Source: Sphingobium sp. Z007 (GTDB lineage: Bacteria > Pseudomonadota > Alphaproteobacteria > Sphingomonadales > Sphingomonadaceae). From it: a stretch of 64,000 bases of DNA. The translations under genes were made by a program, and so were the position numbers. Every line of letters starts with the position of its first letter. The stretch's first letter is position 1. Shown piece after piece: positions 37,266 through 45,140 of the stretch. The notes below the pieces were generated by a model. It saw nothing but the letters and a program-made list of their open reading frames with translations. It was not told the DNA's origin and searched no databases. The stretch covers positions 2,728,001 to 2,792,000 of the forward strand of contig NZ_FBXK01000005.1 of NCBI RefSeq assembly GCF_900013425.1. The letters are read 5' to 3'.

Positions 37266-37790
37266 ATGTCCGCTTCCCCGTCCTTCCTTCAGCGCCTGTT
37301 TGGCCGCACTGATCCCAAGGAGGGGCTACGGCCGCTCTATAACGCCGTGATCCAGGAGGGACGGCAGCCGCACTGGTATGTCGAGGGCGCCGTGCCCGAT
37401 ACGATAGACGGGCGGTTCGACATGATCGTCGCGATCCTGGCGCAGCTGCTGATCCGGCTGGAACAGCAGGATGGCCCGCAGGAGAGCGTATGGCTGACCG
37501 AATTGTTCGTGGACGACATGGACGGGCAGTTGCGGCAGGAAGGGATTGGCGACGTGGTGGTCGGCAAACATGTCGGGCGGATGATGAGCGCGCTGGGCGG
37601 ACGCATCAGCGCCTATCGCGCGGCCTTGAACGGGACGGCCGATCTGAACGATGCGTTGCGACGCAATCTCTATCGCGGCGTTGATGTCGATGACGCGGCG
37701 GTCGCCCATGTCGAAGGCGCGCTGCGGGCGCGCTGGACGCGGCTGGGCTGCGTTTCGCGCGACGCGCTGCTGCGAGGAGATATCGGATGA
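37266..37790 (+). CDS. Ubiquinol-cytochrome c chaperone family protein (CBP3-like)
   Basis: A 174-residue protein with the family pattern 'LRPLYNAVIQEGRQPHWYVE', 'DTIDGRFDMIVAILAQLLIR', 'LTELFVDDMDGQLRQEGIGD' and 'VGKHVGRMMSALGGRISAYR'. Homologues (UPF0174/CBP3) assist assembly of the cytochrome bc1 complex. It overlaps the yceD gene by four bases, a common pairing in alphaproteobacteria. Confidence 0.9.
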   Translation: MSASPSFLQRLFGRTDPKEGLRPLYNAVIQEGRQPHWYVEGAVPDTIDGRFDMIVAILAQLLIRLEQQDGPQESVWLTELFVDDMDGQLRQEGIGDVVVGKHVGRMMSALGGRISAYRAALNGTADLNDALRRNLYRGVDVDDAAVAHVEGALRARWTRLGCVSRDALLRGDIG

Positions 37791-38323
37791 CCATCAACCT
37801 CAACCCCGAATTTTCGCGCACCCACAAAGTGGATCAGATCGCGCGGCTGGCGGGCAAGCTGCATATCGCGGCCAAGCAGCCGGAGCGCGACGCGCTGGCG
37901 CAGCGATTCGGGCTGTTGGCGCTCGATCGGCTGGAGGCCGATTATAGTGTCGCCACGGAGGATGGCGCGATCGTCGCACGGGGCCGGGTGCGCGCGGAGC
38001 TGGCGCAACCGTGCGTCGCGACCGGCGTGGCCGTGTCCGAGACGATCGACAGCGATTTCGTGCTGCGCTTCGTGGTCGAGAGCGAGGAGGCGCAGGCGGC
38101 CGACGAACTGGAGCTGGACGCGGAAGATTGCGACACGATCGGCTATGACGGCCATGTCATCGACATGGGCGAAGCGGTGGCCGAAACGATGGTGCTGGCG
38201 ATGACCCCCTTCCCCCGCGCGCCGGATGCCGACGCCTATCTGAAGGAGGCGGGCGTGCTGAGCGAGGAGCAGGCAAGTCCCTTTGCCGTGTTGCTGGGAT
38301 TGAAGGACAAGGACGCGCATTAA
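37787..38323 (+). CDS. YceD-family (DUF177) protein
   Basis: A 178-residue acidic protein with the DUF177 features 'DYSVATEDGAIVARGRVRAE', 'LAQPCVATGVAVSETIDSDF' and 'EDCDTIGYDGHVIDMGEAVA'. YceD proteins are linked to 23S rRNA maturation in plants and bacteria, usually beside rpmF, but rpmF is not here. Coupled to the CBP3 gene. Confidence 0.85.
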   Translation: MTINLNPEFSRTHKVDQIARLAGKLHIAAKQPERDALAQRFGLLALDRLEADYSVATEDGAIVARGRVRAELAQPCVATGVAVSETIDSDFVLRFVVESEEAQAADELELDAEDCDTIGYDGHVIDMGEAVAETMVLAMTPFPRAPDADAYLKEAGVLSEEQASPFAVLLGLKDKDAH

Positions 38324-38384
38324 GGGACGCGCATTACGAGTCAGGCGTTTCCCTTTCGTTCCTGTCCGTGGCATAGGATGCGCC

Positions 38385-39479
38385 ATGGACTCGGCCACGG
38401 ACCCGGCGCTGCGCAAGATCATCCATGTCGACATGGACGCCTTTTACGCGTCGGTGGAGCAGCGCGACGACCCGTCGTTGCGGGGATTGCCGATCGCGGT
38501 GGGCGGCGGCGGCCCGCGCGGCGTGGTGGCGACATGCAGTTATGAAGCGCGCAAGTTCGGGGTGCGTTCCGCCATGCCGGGCGCGCGGGCGCGGCGGTTG
38601 TGCCCGGACCTGATCTTCGTGCCGCCCCGTTTCGATGTCTATCGCGCGGTATCCGGCCATGTGCGCGAAATTTTCAGCCGCTTTACCGACATCGTCCAGC
38701 CGCTCTCGCTCGACGAAGCCTATCTGGACGTGACGGTGAACAAGCCGGGGATCGCTTCGGCGACGCAGATCGCGCAGGAGATACGGCGGATGATCCGGGC
38801 GGAAACCGGCCTGACCGCGTCGGCCGGCGTGTCCTACAACAAGCTGATCGCCAAGCTGGCGTCGGACCAGAACAAGCCCGACGGCGTGTGCGTGGTGCGG
38901 CCGAGCGAGGGGCCGGCCTTCATCGCGGCGATGCCGGTGCGGCGCATCCATGGCGTGGGGCCAGTGACGGCGAAGCGGATGCAGGCGCTGGGGATCGAGA
39001 CGGGCGCGGATTTGCGGGCGCGCGACCTGCGTTTTCTCCAGACGCATTTCGGCAGTGCCGCCGACTATTATTATCGCGCGGCGCGGGCGCAAGACGACCG
39101 GCCGGTGCGCGAGCGCGAGGGACGCAAGTCGGTGAGCGTCGAGGATACCTTCTTCGACGATCTGGTCGAGGAGGCGGCGCTGGTCGCGGAGATCGAGCGG
39201 ATCGCGGCCAGCCTGTGGACCCGGATCGAGAAGGCGCAGGCCTGGGGCCGGACCGTAGTGTTGAAGGTGAAATTCGCCGATTTCCGCATCATCACCCGAT
39301 CGCGCAGTTTTTCCACGCCGGTGCGGTCGGCCGATTTGCTGGCGCAGGCGGGGCGGGAATTACTGGTCGCGCAACTGCCGCTGCGCATGGGCGTGCGGCT
39401 GTTGGGGTTGGGGGTGCATAATCTGGAAGGCGAGGAAGAGGAGGAGGCGCAGGCTGGGCAGTTGGCTTTGGGGTTGTAG
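38385..39479 (+). CDS. dinB: DNA polymerase IV
   Basis: A 364-residue Y-family polymerase for lesion bypass. Catalytic motifs: 'IHVDMDAFYASVEQRDDPSL' (metal-binding Asp), 'FTDIVQPLSLDEAYLDVT' (second acidic pair) and 'GVSYNKLIAKLASDQNKPDG' (thumb/palm). The little-finger domain follows. The extreme C-terminus lacks a clear clamp-binding QL[SD]LF box ('AGQLALGL' is a possible variant). A bidirectional terminator follows. Confidence 0.96.
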   Translation: MDSATDPALRKIIHVDMDAFYASVEQRDDPSLRGLPIAVGGGGPRGVVATCSYEARKFGVRSAMPGARARRLCPDLIFVPPRFDVYRAVSGHVREIFSRFTDIVQPLSLDEAYLDVTVNKPGIASATQIAQEIRRMIRAETGLTASAGVSYNKLIAKLASDQNKPDGVCVVRPSEGPAFIAAMPVRRIHGVGPVTAKRMQALGIETGADLRARDLRFLQTHFGSAADYYYRAARAQDDRPVREREGRKSVSVEDTFFDDLVEEAALVAEIERIAASLWTRIEKAQAWGRTVVLKVKFADFRIITRSRSFSTPVRSADLLAQAGRELLVAQLPLRMGVRLLGLGVHNLEGEEEEEAQAGQLALGL

Positions 39480-39535
39480 GGGCGCCCCGTGCCCACCCCG
39501 CTGCGACTAACGCGCTACGCGCATAAGTCTCGCTG

Positions 39536-39562
39536 CCCCTCCCGCGAGCGGGAGGGGTGTTT
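39536..39562. terminator. Strong hairpin terminator between dinB and eipA
   Basis: CCCCTCCCG and CGGGAGGGG pair around CGAG (39536-39557), followed by TGTTT. It separates convergent genes. The sequence is also a common sphingomonad intergenic motif. Confidence 0.75.
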
Positions 39563-39570
39563 ATCGGCGT

Positions 39571-40377
39571 TTAGAAAGGCAGCCAGGTGCGCTTTTCGCT
39601 GAACTTCATATAGCCGGCATTGACGCCGAGGCGGTAGCCGACACCGAGGCGTATGGGGATCAGCACGACATTGCCCCAGCGCAGATAGGAGGCGGTGAAG
39701 CCGCCGACCAGATAGGCCGTGCCCTCCGCGGCGGGGAAGCGGTGATAGAGATCCTGGGTGTCGTAGAGATTATAGACCAGGACGAAGGTGTTAGCCGCGT
39801 TGCCGCCGACGTCGAAGCCGATCGACGGACCGGTCCAATAGACTTCGCGCTTGCCCTCCACCTTATGGTTGAGCGTGCCCGACCCATAGCGCAGGCCGAC
39901 GACAAAGGCGCCCGACGCTTCGCGCCCGGAAATATAGGCATTGGGACGGCCTTGATCCTTCAGCACCTTTTCGATGAGGCCGGCGAGGCCTTCGGCGCCC
40001 TTGCCGAATACCCCTTCGGCCGCGCCGATCAGGTCGTCTTCCTGATAGGAGTCGGCGGGCGGGAGAGCGGCGGGCGGCGAGTTGGGCGTGACCGGCGCGC
40101 CGGTGGCGGTGTTGCCGGTGGCGCTGCCCGCTGGGGCTTCATAGGGGGCGACGCCTGGGCTGACGCCTTGATCGACGCTGCTGTCGACGCCGGGATCGGT
40201 GGGCGTCGTATTGGCGGGCGGCGGCGGCGCGAGGTCGGAATCGATCGCGGTGTTGGGATCGATCGTCTTGACCTGCGCTGTGGCCGCGAGCGGCGTCAGC
40301 GCCATGCCCGCCAGCGCCGCGACCAGCGCCATAGCGCGCGTGATGCGGCCGCCCGTCTGCCCTTTGATGCCGATCAT
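39571..40377 (-). CDS. eipA: Envelope integrity protein EipA (DUF1134)
   Basis: About 268 residues from the ATG at 40377. A Sec signal (ITRAMALVAALAGMALTPLA-ATAQ) is followed by a Pro/Ala/Thr-rich linker of about 90 residues and the DUF1134 domain: 'NAYISGREASGAFVVGLRYG', 'VYWTGPSIGFDVGGNAANTF', 'YLVGGFTASYLRWGNVVLIP'. Brucella EipA is a periplasmic beta-barrel protein needed for envelope integrity. The long Pro-rich linker is unusual in length compared with the minimal family form. Confidence 0.9.
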   Translation of the reverse strand: MIGIKGQTGGRITRAMALVAALAGMALTPLAATAQVKTIDPNTAIDSDLAPPPPANTTPTDPGVDSSVDQGVSPGVAPYEAPAGSATGNTATGAPVTPNSPPAALPPADSYQEDDLIGAAEGVFGKGAEGLAGLIEKVLKDQGRPNAYISGREASGAFVVGLRYGSGTLNHKVEGKREVYWTGPSIGFDVGGNAANTFVLVYNLYDTQDLYHRFPAAEGTAYLVGGFTASYLRWGNVVLIPIRLGVGYRLGVNAGYMKFSEKRTWLPF

Positions 40378-40524
40378 GCCCGATACTCCCCGAAAAACCC
40401 GCTTCCTAGTCATCATAGGGCATTGCGACCCGCAAGCTGAAACGACAATGAACGAACGGCGACACGAGTCGATTCCGCGCCGGAACGAAAGCGCGGAGGT
40501 TGCGAAAATTCCTGCAACAGCCCG

Positions 40525-40553
40525 TTGCCATGCCGCAAAGCCCTCGCTATAGC
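40525..40553 (+). promoter_or_regulatory. Candidate promoter of tRNA-Ser
   Basis: TTGCCA (40525-40530) and TATAGC (40548-40553) are exactly 17 bases apart, about 45 bases upstream of the mature tRNA 5' end, as expected for a sigma-70-type promoter. Confidence 0.55.
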
Positions 40554-40598
40554 CCCTGCCAGCCATTGCTCTCCTGTCTGGGTGGGCAAATTTCGTGC

Positions 40599-40690
40599 GG
40601 AGACGTGGGTGAGTGGCTGAAACCAGCGGTTTGCTAAACCGTCGTGGCCTTAAGGGGCCACCGAGGGTTCGAATCCCTCCGTCTCCGCCA
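40599..40690 (+). tRNA. tRNA-Ser(GCT)
   Basis: 92 bases with a 7-bp acceptor stem (GGAGACG with CGTCTCC), anticodon GCT at 40633-40635 inside TTTGCTAAA, a long variable arm typical of tRNA-Ser, a GGTTCGAATCC T-arm and an encoded CCA end. Its 3' end is the attachment site of the island to the right. Confidence 0.97.
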
Positions 40691-40694
40691 CTTT
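40669..40694 (+). repeat. attL-like direct repeat (tRNA-Ser 3' end)
   Basis: 26 bases, from the T-arm through CCA and CTTT, are repeated identically at 45141-45166. The tRNA is left complete on this side, as in most tRNA-targeted integrations. Confidence 0.85.
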
Positions 40695-40858
40695 CTATTG
40701 TTTTTGCTGGATAATTTTCGCTTCGGCGAAACTATGCCCATTTCTATGCCCACTATCTAAATGGTAGTTAGCGAACAGCGGCAGCCCGAACATCTGGTCA
40801 CCGAGCGCAACAGATATTTCTAACCTCCAAAATTTGCGTGGCCGAGTGAGCGTTATTA

Positions 40859-41182
40859 TCATAGCGCTCGTATACGCGAACTGAGCGAATCAACAGTCTG
40901 GTAGCACTCCCAGTCATTCTTAAGACTGTGCATCCAAGCTCGTCGAAGACAGCGGGTATTTTTATCCAAGCTGTAGATATAGTGTATAATGAATGACTTG
41001 CACGAAGCGGGCAAAAAGGACTTCCTTAAACCGAAACGGCGACCGGCTACCTCAAGCGCGGCGCTTACATGCTCATATGTGTGTATCTTGACGCAGGATA
41101 CGGGCGTAACATCATACGCGTAGTCGAAAAAGATAACCGTGTGCCAAGGCGAGGCCCCTCGTTCGAGCAGAACCCCTTTCAT
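40859..41182 (-). CDS. Unrecognised island ORF, 107 aa
   Basis: The protein starts 'MKGVLLERGASPWHTVIFFD' and contains 'YDVTPVSCVKIHTYEHVSAA' and 'FIIHYIYSLDKNTRCLRRAW'. It has no signal peptide and no motif I recognise. Codon usage is less GC-rich than the chromosome, fitting foreign DNA. It overlaps the rightward ORF at 41069 by 114 bases on the opposite strand, so at most one of them is likely to be real in the overlap. Confidence 0.35.
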   Translation of the reverse strand: MKGVLLERGASPWHTVIFFDYAYDVTPVSCVKIHTYEHVSAALEVAGRRFGLRKSFLPASCKSFIIHYIYSLDKNTRCLRRAWMHSLKNDWECYQTVDSLSSRIRAL

Positions 41183-41590
41183 TGGGGGCTGTGGGCCATG
41201 TTCATCAATGATAGCGTCATTGGTAAGGACGAGCGGTGGCTATTTGCAAGCCAGATCCTGTACGCCTTTCGGAACAATGTGCCCGAGCATTTTTTGGCCG
41301 GGTTTCTATATCAACTTGGGAAAACGCAGAAAATCTTAATTATGTGCGTTCAGATCGACGGGACCCTTGGCCTGCTGCCGCCGCACAACAGGGAGGGGAA
41401 TGATTTGGTACTGCGCTTAGCTGCACCAGAATGGTATTCCCCCATGGAGGCCATACAAGTCGTGGAACACCACCCGGTCAGTTGGCAATTTAATTGCGTG
41501 GAAACCGCGATAGACCTGCCTTTGCATCCCTCAATTTGTGTCACGAACCATACGTCATACACGGTCGACATTTCGGTAAAGGCATTTTGA
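41069..41590 (+). CDS. Unrecognised island ORF, 173 aa (possible 5' part of a frameshifted gene)
   Basis: The frame has an ATG at 41069 and later ones at 41198 and 41342. Composition is protein-like in the middle ('SFEQNPFHWGLWAMFINDSV', 'RWLFASQILYAFRNNVPEHF', 'LRLAAPEWYSPMEAIQVVEH'). It ends at 41590, where the next rightward frame (41494-41817) remains open and looks equally protein-like. This suggests one longer gene of about 250 residues broken by a frameshift near 41560-41590. No family recognised. Confidence 0.4.
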   Translation: MLICVYLDAGYGRNIIRVVEKDNRVPRRGPSFEQNPFHWGLWAMFINDSVIGKDERWLFASQILYAFRNNVPEHFLAGFLYQLGKTQKILIMCVQIDGTLGLLPPHNREGNDLVLRLAAPEWYSPMEAIQVVEHHPVSWQFNCVETAIDLPLHPSICVTNHTSYTVDISVKAF

Positions 41591-41817
41591 ATCTTGGCGA
41601 GAAGACCCCTGATGACCTGCGGCCCTTTCAAGAGCAATCAGGCATCATCTGCCATCAAAGGTGGCGGTTGAGGATCAAGCTCGCCGAACGATATGGCGGG
41701 TTGGCTTCGATCATCCTAAATGTCCGGTGGATGGACGAATATGCCATATTCGCAGAATTCTATGAAAATTGGTCGCTGAACTTTGATGGCGGAGGGGGTT
41801 GGACATCCACGTTATAA
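41494..41817 (+). CDS. Unrecognised island ORF, 107 aa (possible 3' part of the same gene)
   Basis: The open frame contains 'GKGILNLGEKTPDDLRPFQE', 'RWRLRIKLAERYGGLASIIL' and 'DEYAIFAEFYENWSLNFDGG', rich in aromatic and charged residues as in a folded protein. The first 30 residues overlap the 41069 frame and are probably not coding in this frame. It ends 380 bases before cas3. Function unknown. Confidence 0.35.
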   Translation: MRGNRDRPAFASLNLCHEPYVIHGRHFGKGILNLGEKTPDDLRPFQEQSGIICHQRWRLRIKLAERYGGLASIILNVRWMDEYAIFAEFYENWSLNFDGGGGWTSTL

Positions 41818-42197
41818 ATGGCCGGCCCTAACTCTTACCGCAGCTACCATGACATGCCGACGCTGTCGCAGCAGCCGGTGGCAGGACTGTCGTTGGTCAA
41901 ATAACTGACAAACACGTGGGGCGTCCCTCCGGACGCTCCACCATGCAATGAGAAAACGACCCTTGCCGGACGCTCGGCGCTCCATTCAGATCCTCAGTTG
42001 CAGACGGTCGGCTATCGCATCGCTTCATGGCAAATGTCGGTGCCACGTCGGACAGGAGATCTTCGACAATTCGTAGCGATGGGGGGAAGAATGTACGTCA
42101 CCACGACGGTGGATGACAAAGTCCGTCACGATCGCAATGCCGCTGGACAAGGGGCGGTAAGTCGCGATTGTGGCCAGCAGCGCTGGGGGGGAGCGAG
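41818..42197. other. Non-coding stretch upstream of cas3
   Basis: About 380 bases with no supported gene. It holds an 11-bp hairpin (41916-41926 with 41931-41941, GTGGGGCGTCC/GGACGCTCCAC, one G-T pair, CTCC loop) without a T-run, and presumably the promoter of the cas operon. No integrase or cas fragment is visible. Confidence 0.4.
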
Positions 42198-43043
42198 ATG
42201 GCCAAATATGCGCATTCGCTGGAGGACAGGCCGGAAACCGATTGGGAACCGCTGGCGCATCATCTTTCCAACGTCGGCGATCGGGCCGCAGGATTTGCCG
42301 CGCCCTTTGGTGCCTCCACATTGGCGCTGGCCATGGGCTTGTTGCACGACATCGGCAAATGTTCGGCTGCCTATCAGACTTATATCCGCAAGGGCCGCTT
42401 GCCCGGCGGGCTGAAGGGACCGGACCATAGCAGCGCAGGCGCACAGCAATCCTGCGCCCTCTATGGCACCGGGCTGGGCCGCCTGATGGCCTTTGGCATT
42501 GCGGGCCACCATAGCGGCCTGATGGATGGCGACGGCCATGGCGCGAGCGACCTCAACGGGCGACTGAGCAAGAAACTGGAGCCGCATGACGATTGGCGCG
42601 ACCATGTCATCGACCTGCCTGCCGCCGCCGAGTTGCACGCCAGCATCGCGCCCCCCAGGGTCAATGCCATCGACCGCAGCTTTTCCGCCGCCTTCCTGCC
42701 CCGCATGCTGTTTTCCGCACTGGTCGACGCCGACTTCCTCGAAACCGAAGCCTTCTATGCCCAGGCCAACGGAGAAGAACCACCGCCGCGCGGCGGCACG
42801 CTGACGGCCCGTCATCGCGACACGGTCCGCGCCTTCCTTGCCCGCCATCGCAGGGCTGATACGCCGGTCAACAAACTGCGCTCCGACATATTGGACCATG
42901 TCAATGGCAAAGCCGCGTTGCCGCCGGGGCTATTCACCCTGACCGTGCCGACAGGCGGCGGCAAGACGCTGACATCGCTTAGCTTTGCGATGGAACATGC
43001 CCTGGCCCATGGCTTGGCGCGGATCATCTACGTTATCCCCTTC
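42198..43043 (+). pseudogene. cas3: Truncated type I-C cas3 (HD nuclease and start of helicase only)
   Basis: About 282 residues of Cas3 remain, with a GGGGGGA ribosome site before the ATG. The N-terminal HD nuclease domain looks complete: an early His ('AHSLED', 'LAHHLSNVGDRAAGFAAPFG'), the HD pair in 'MGLLHDIGKCSAAYQTYI', 'FGIAGHHSGLMDGD' and 'MLFSALVDADFLETEAFY'. The helicase begins with Walker A 'TVPTGGGKTLTSLSFAMEHA' and continues to 'RIIYVIPF'. At 43041-43043 it changes abruptly into a CRISPR repeat; a normal Cas3 would have several hundred more residues. The frame runs on through the array to a stop at 43157, giving a chimeric tail. Confidence 0.92.
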
Positions 43044-44868
43044 GCGGAGGCGTGGATCGAAACTTCAAGAAGCCCGACAAGGAGCATGACTGGAAGTCGC
43101 CTCGTCGCCTCCCACGCGGAGGCGTGGATCGAAACTTCCCGCCCGCTGCAAACATAGACCGTCGCATCAGTCGCCTCCCACGCGGAGGCGTGGATCGAAA
43201 CCCATTGTTGGCGAAACCGTCAATGCGGGCCGCCGCGCCGGTGTCGAGTCGCCTCCCACGCGGAGGCGTGGATCGAAACAAGGTGCAGGTCAAGACTGTA
43301 GCCGGGGCGAACGTCGCCTCCCACGCGGAGGCGTGGATCGAAACTGGGAACACGGCACGCGCCCGAACTGGACCACATGTCGCCTCCCACGCGGAGGCGT
43401 GGATCGAAACGAGATGATAGGTGCCAGGAGGGAGCGGAGCGTCGCGTCGCCTCCCACGCGGAGGCGTGGATCGAAACATACCACCAACCGTTGCGGCTGT
43501 CATCGACAAGCGGGTCGCCTCCCACGCGGAGGCGTGGATCGAAACGCTTTATCCTTGGACGGATGAATTCACTGAACCGGTCGCCTCCCACGCGGAGGCG
43601 TGGATCGAAACATCGTCGAGCAGCACCGGAAGCGGCTCGCAACCTGTCGCCTCCCACGCGGAGGCGTGGATCGAAACCACCGGGGAGCGCGGTGAGGGTC
43701 GGGGCCATGGTGTCGCCTCCCACGCGGAGGCGTGGATCGAAACGATATCGTCGCGACGTTGCACTTGGGTTACGGGCGTCGCCTCCCACGCGGAGGCGTG
43801 GATCGAAACGTCACCGCCGTCGATCTGTCGCGCCTACCAGCGCGTCGCCTCCCACGCGGAGGCGTGGATCGAAACGTTACCCTCCCGACGGCGACGCTAC
43901 GGCGCCGCTGTCGCCTCCCACGCGGAGGCGTGGATCGAAACATCGTCGAGCAGCACCGCAGGCGACCCGCCACCTGTCGCTTCCCACGCGGAGGCGTGGA
44001 TCGAAACCCATATCCCACCGGCTCGCCCCGGCAGTCCCCCAGTCGCCTCCCACGCGGAGGCGTGGATCGAAACTCTGCTGGGACTTCATCTATCAGCAAT
44101 CGACTGGTAGTCGCCTCCCACGCGGAGGCGTGGATCGAAACCGAACCCGCTTAATATAGCGGGTGACCTCTTCGGGTCGCCTCCCACGCGGAGGCGTGGA
44201 TCGAAACCGACGGCGACGCTACGGCGCCGCTACATGCAGGAGTCGCCTCCCACGCGGAGGCGTGGATCGAAACATTGACGGGTCTTGCATCGTAGGTGGC
44301 GATGACCGTCGCCTCCCACGCGGAGGCGTGGATCGAAACAAGAACAAGCCGATCCCCGACCTGGCGAAGGAGGTCGCCTCCCACGCGGAGGCGTGGATCG
44401 AAACGCTGGGCAAGCGGGAGACTGCTCGTATCACGACCGTCGCCTCCCACGCGGAGGCGTGGATCGAAACCTGGTGGGCGCTCAGTTCGCCGTTGCCCTT
44501 GCGGGTCGCCTCCCACGCGGAGGCGTGGATCGAAACTGCGAATAAACCCTCCACACCCAGAGAGCCACCCGGTCGCCTCCCACGCGGAGGCGTGGATCGA
44601 AACTTGTCCTGATCGTGCTGGGCATCGCCATCGTGGCGTCGCCTCCCACGCGGAGGCGTGGATCGAAACGCAATATCGGCCTGGGCAAAGTCCGCGCTGG
44701 CGAGTCGCCTCCCACGCGGAGGCGTGGATCGAAACCCCATCACCTGCAATGTCACCGCGGCGCCAACGGTGGTCGCCTCCCACGCGGAGGCGTGGATCGA
44801 AACCTTACCGCCCAGCCGATCAAAGCTGTCCGGGTCGTCGCCTCCCACGCGGAGGCGTGGATCGAAAC
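43032..44868 (+). CRISPR. Type I-C CRISPR array, 27 spacers, first repeat half-destroyed
   Basis: There are 27 intact 32-base repeats (first at 43104-43135, last at 44837-44868) plus a partial one at 43032-43063 in which only the last 21 bases match. The repeat starts GTCGCCTCCCACGCGG and ends GCGTGGATCGAAAC, with a GCCTCC/GGAGGC stem, as in type I-C. One repeat (43976-44007) has a C-to-T change at base 6. Most spacers are 33-36 bases; spacer 1 (43064-43103) is 40 and spacer 3 (43202-43247) is 46. Transcription is expected rightward, so the leader should lie to the left, but cas3 coding sequence is there instead. Confidence 0.98.
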
Positions 44869-45140
44869 ACCTAGTGCGACGCGCCCCGCGGGTCGTGATC
44901 CGAAGGTACAGCCCTCCGCCGTCCGATGTCGACCCGGCTCCTTCAAGGCCGAAACCGCCCTCGCCGTTAATATGTTGATCGCCCGCGCCATGATATTACT
45001 TCCCAATACTCATGGCCCACTATGCCCACTTTCAACTTGGCATGAAGCGGTCTGTGGCGAATAACGGCGGACGATGAATACCTATAAACCTCAATATAAT
45101 GGCCATTTTCTGATAAATGATCGCGAGATTCCGAAATGGG
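44869..45140. other. Non-coding stretch between the array and the right attachment site
   Basis: 272 bases with no supported gene. The right part is AT-rich. It contains GGCCCACTATGCCCAC at 45014-45029, a motif also found just inside the left end of the island (40735-40757). Confidence 0.4.

Noticed and set aside
40669-40690. A second tRNA at the right end of the island (45141)
   Set aside because: Only the last 26 bases of the tRNA are copied; no acceptor 5' strand, D-arm or anticodon arm is present there.
41350-41637. A 95-residue leftward ORF in the island
   Set aside because: It lies opposite the more protein-like rightward frames and has low complexity at both ends; support is too weak to annotate.
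41998-42414. A 138-residue rightward ORF overlapping the 5' end of cas3 in another frame
   Set aside because: It overlaps the clearly homologous cas3 start, is rich in Arg/Pro and has no recognisable motif.
42198-43043. cas3 treated as a functional stand-alone Cas3'' HD nuclease of another CRISPR type
   Set aside because: The sequence continues into a Walker A and motif Ia of the I-C helicase before the break, and the repeat type is I-C, so truncation is the simpler reading.
43033-44874. Several long ORFs on both strands across the CRISPR array, for example 43377-44159 rightward and 44151-44783 leftward
   Set aside because: They translate the 32-base repeat periodically (SHAEAWIET, PTRRRGSK, DPRLRVGGD) and exist only because the repeat has no stop codon.
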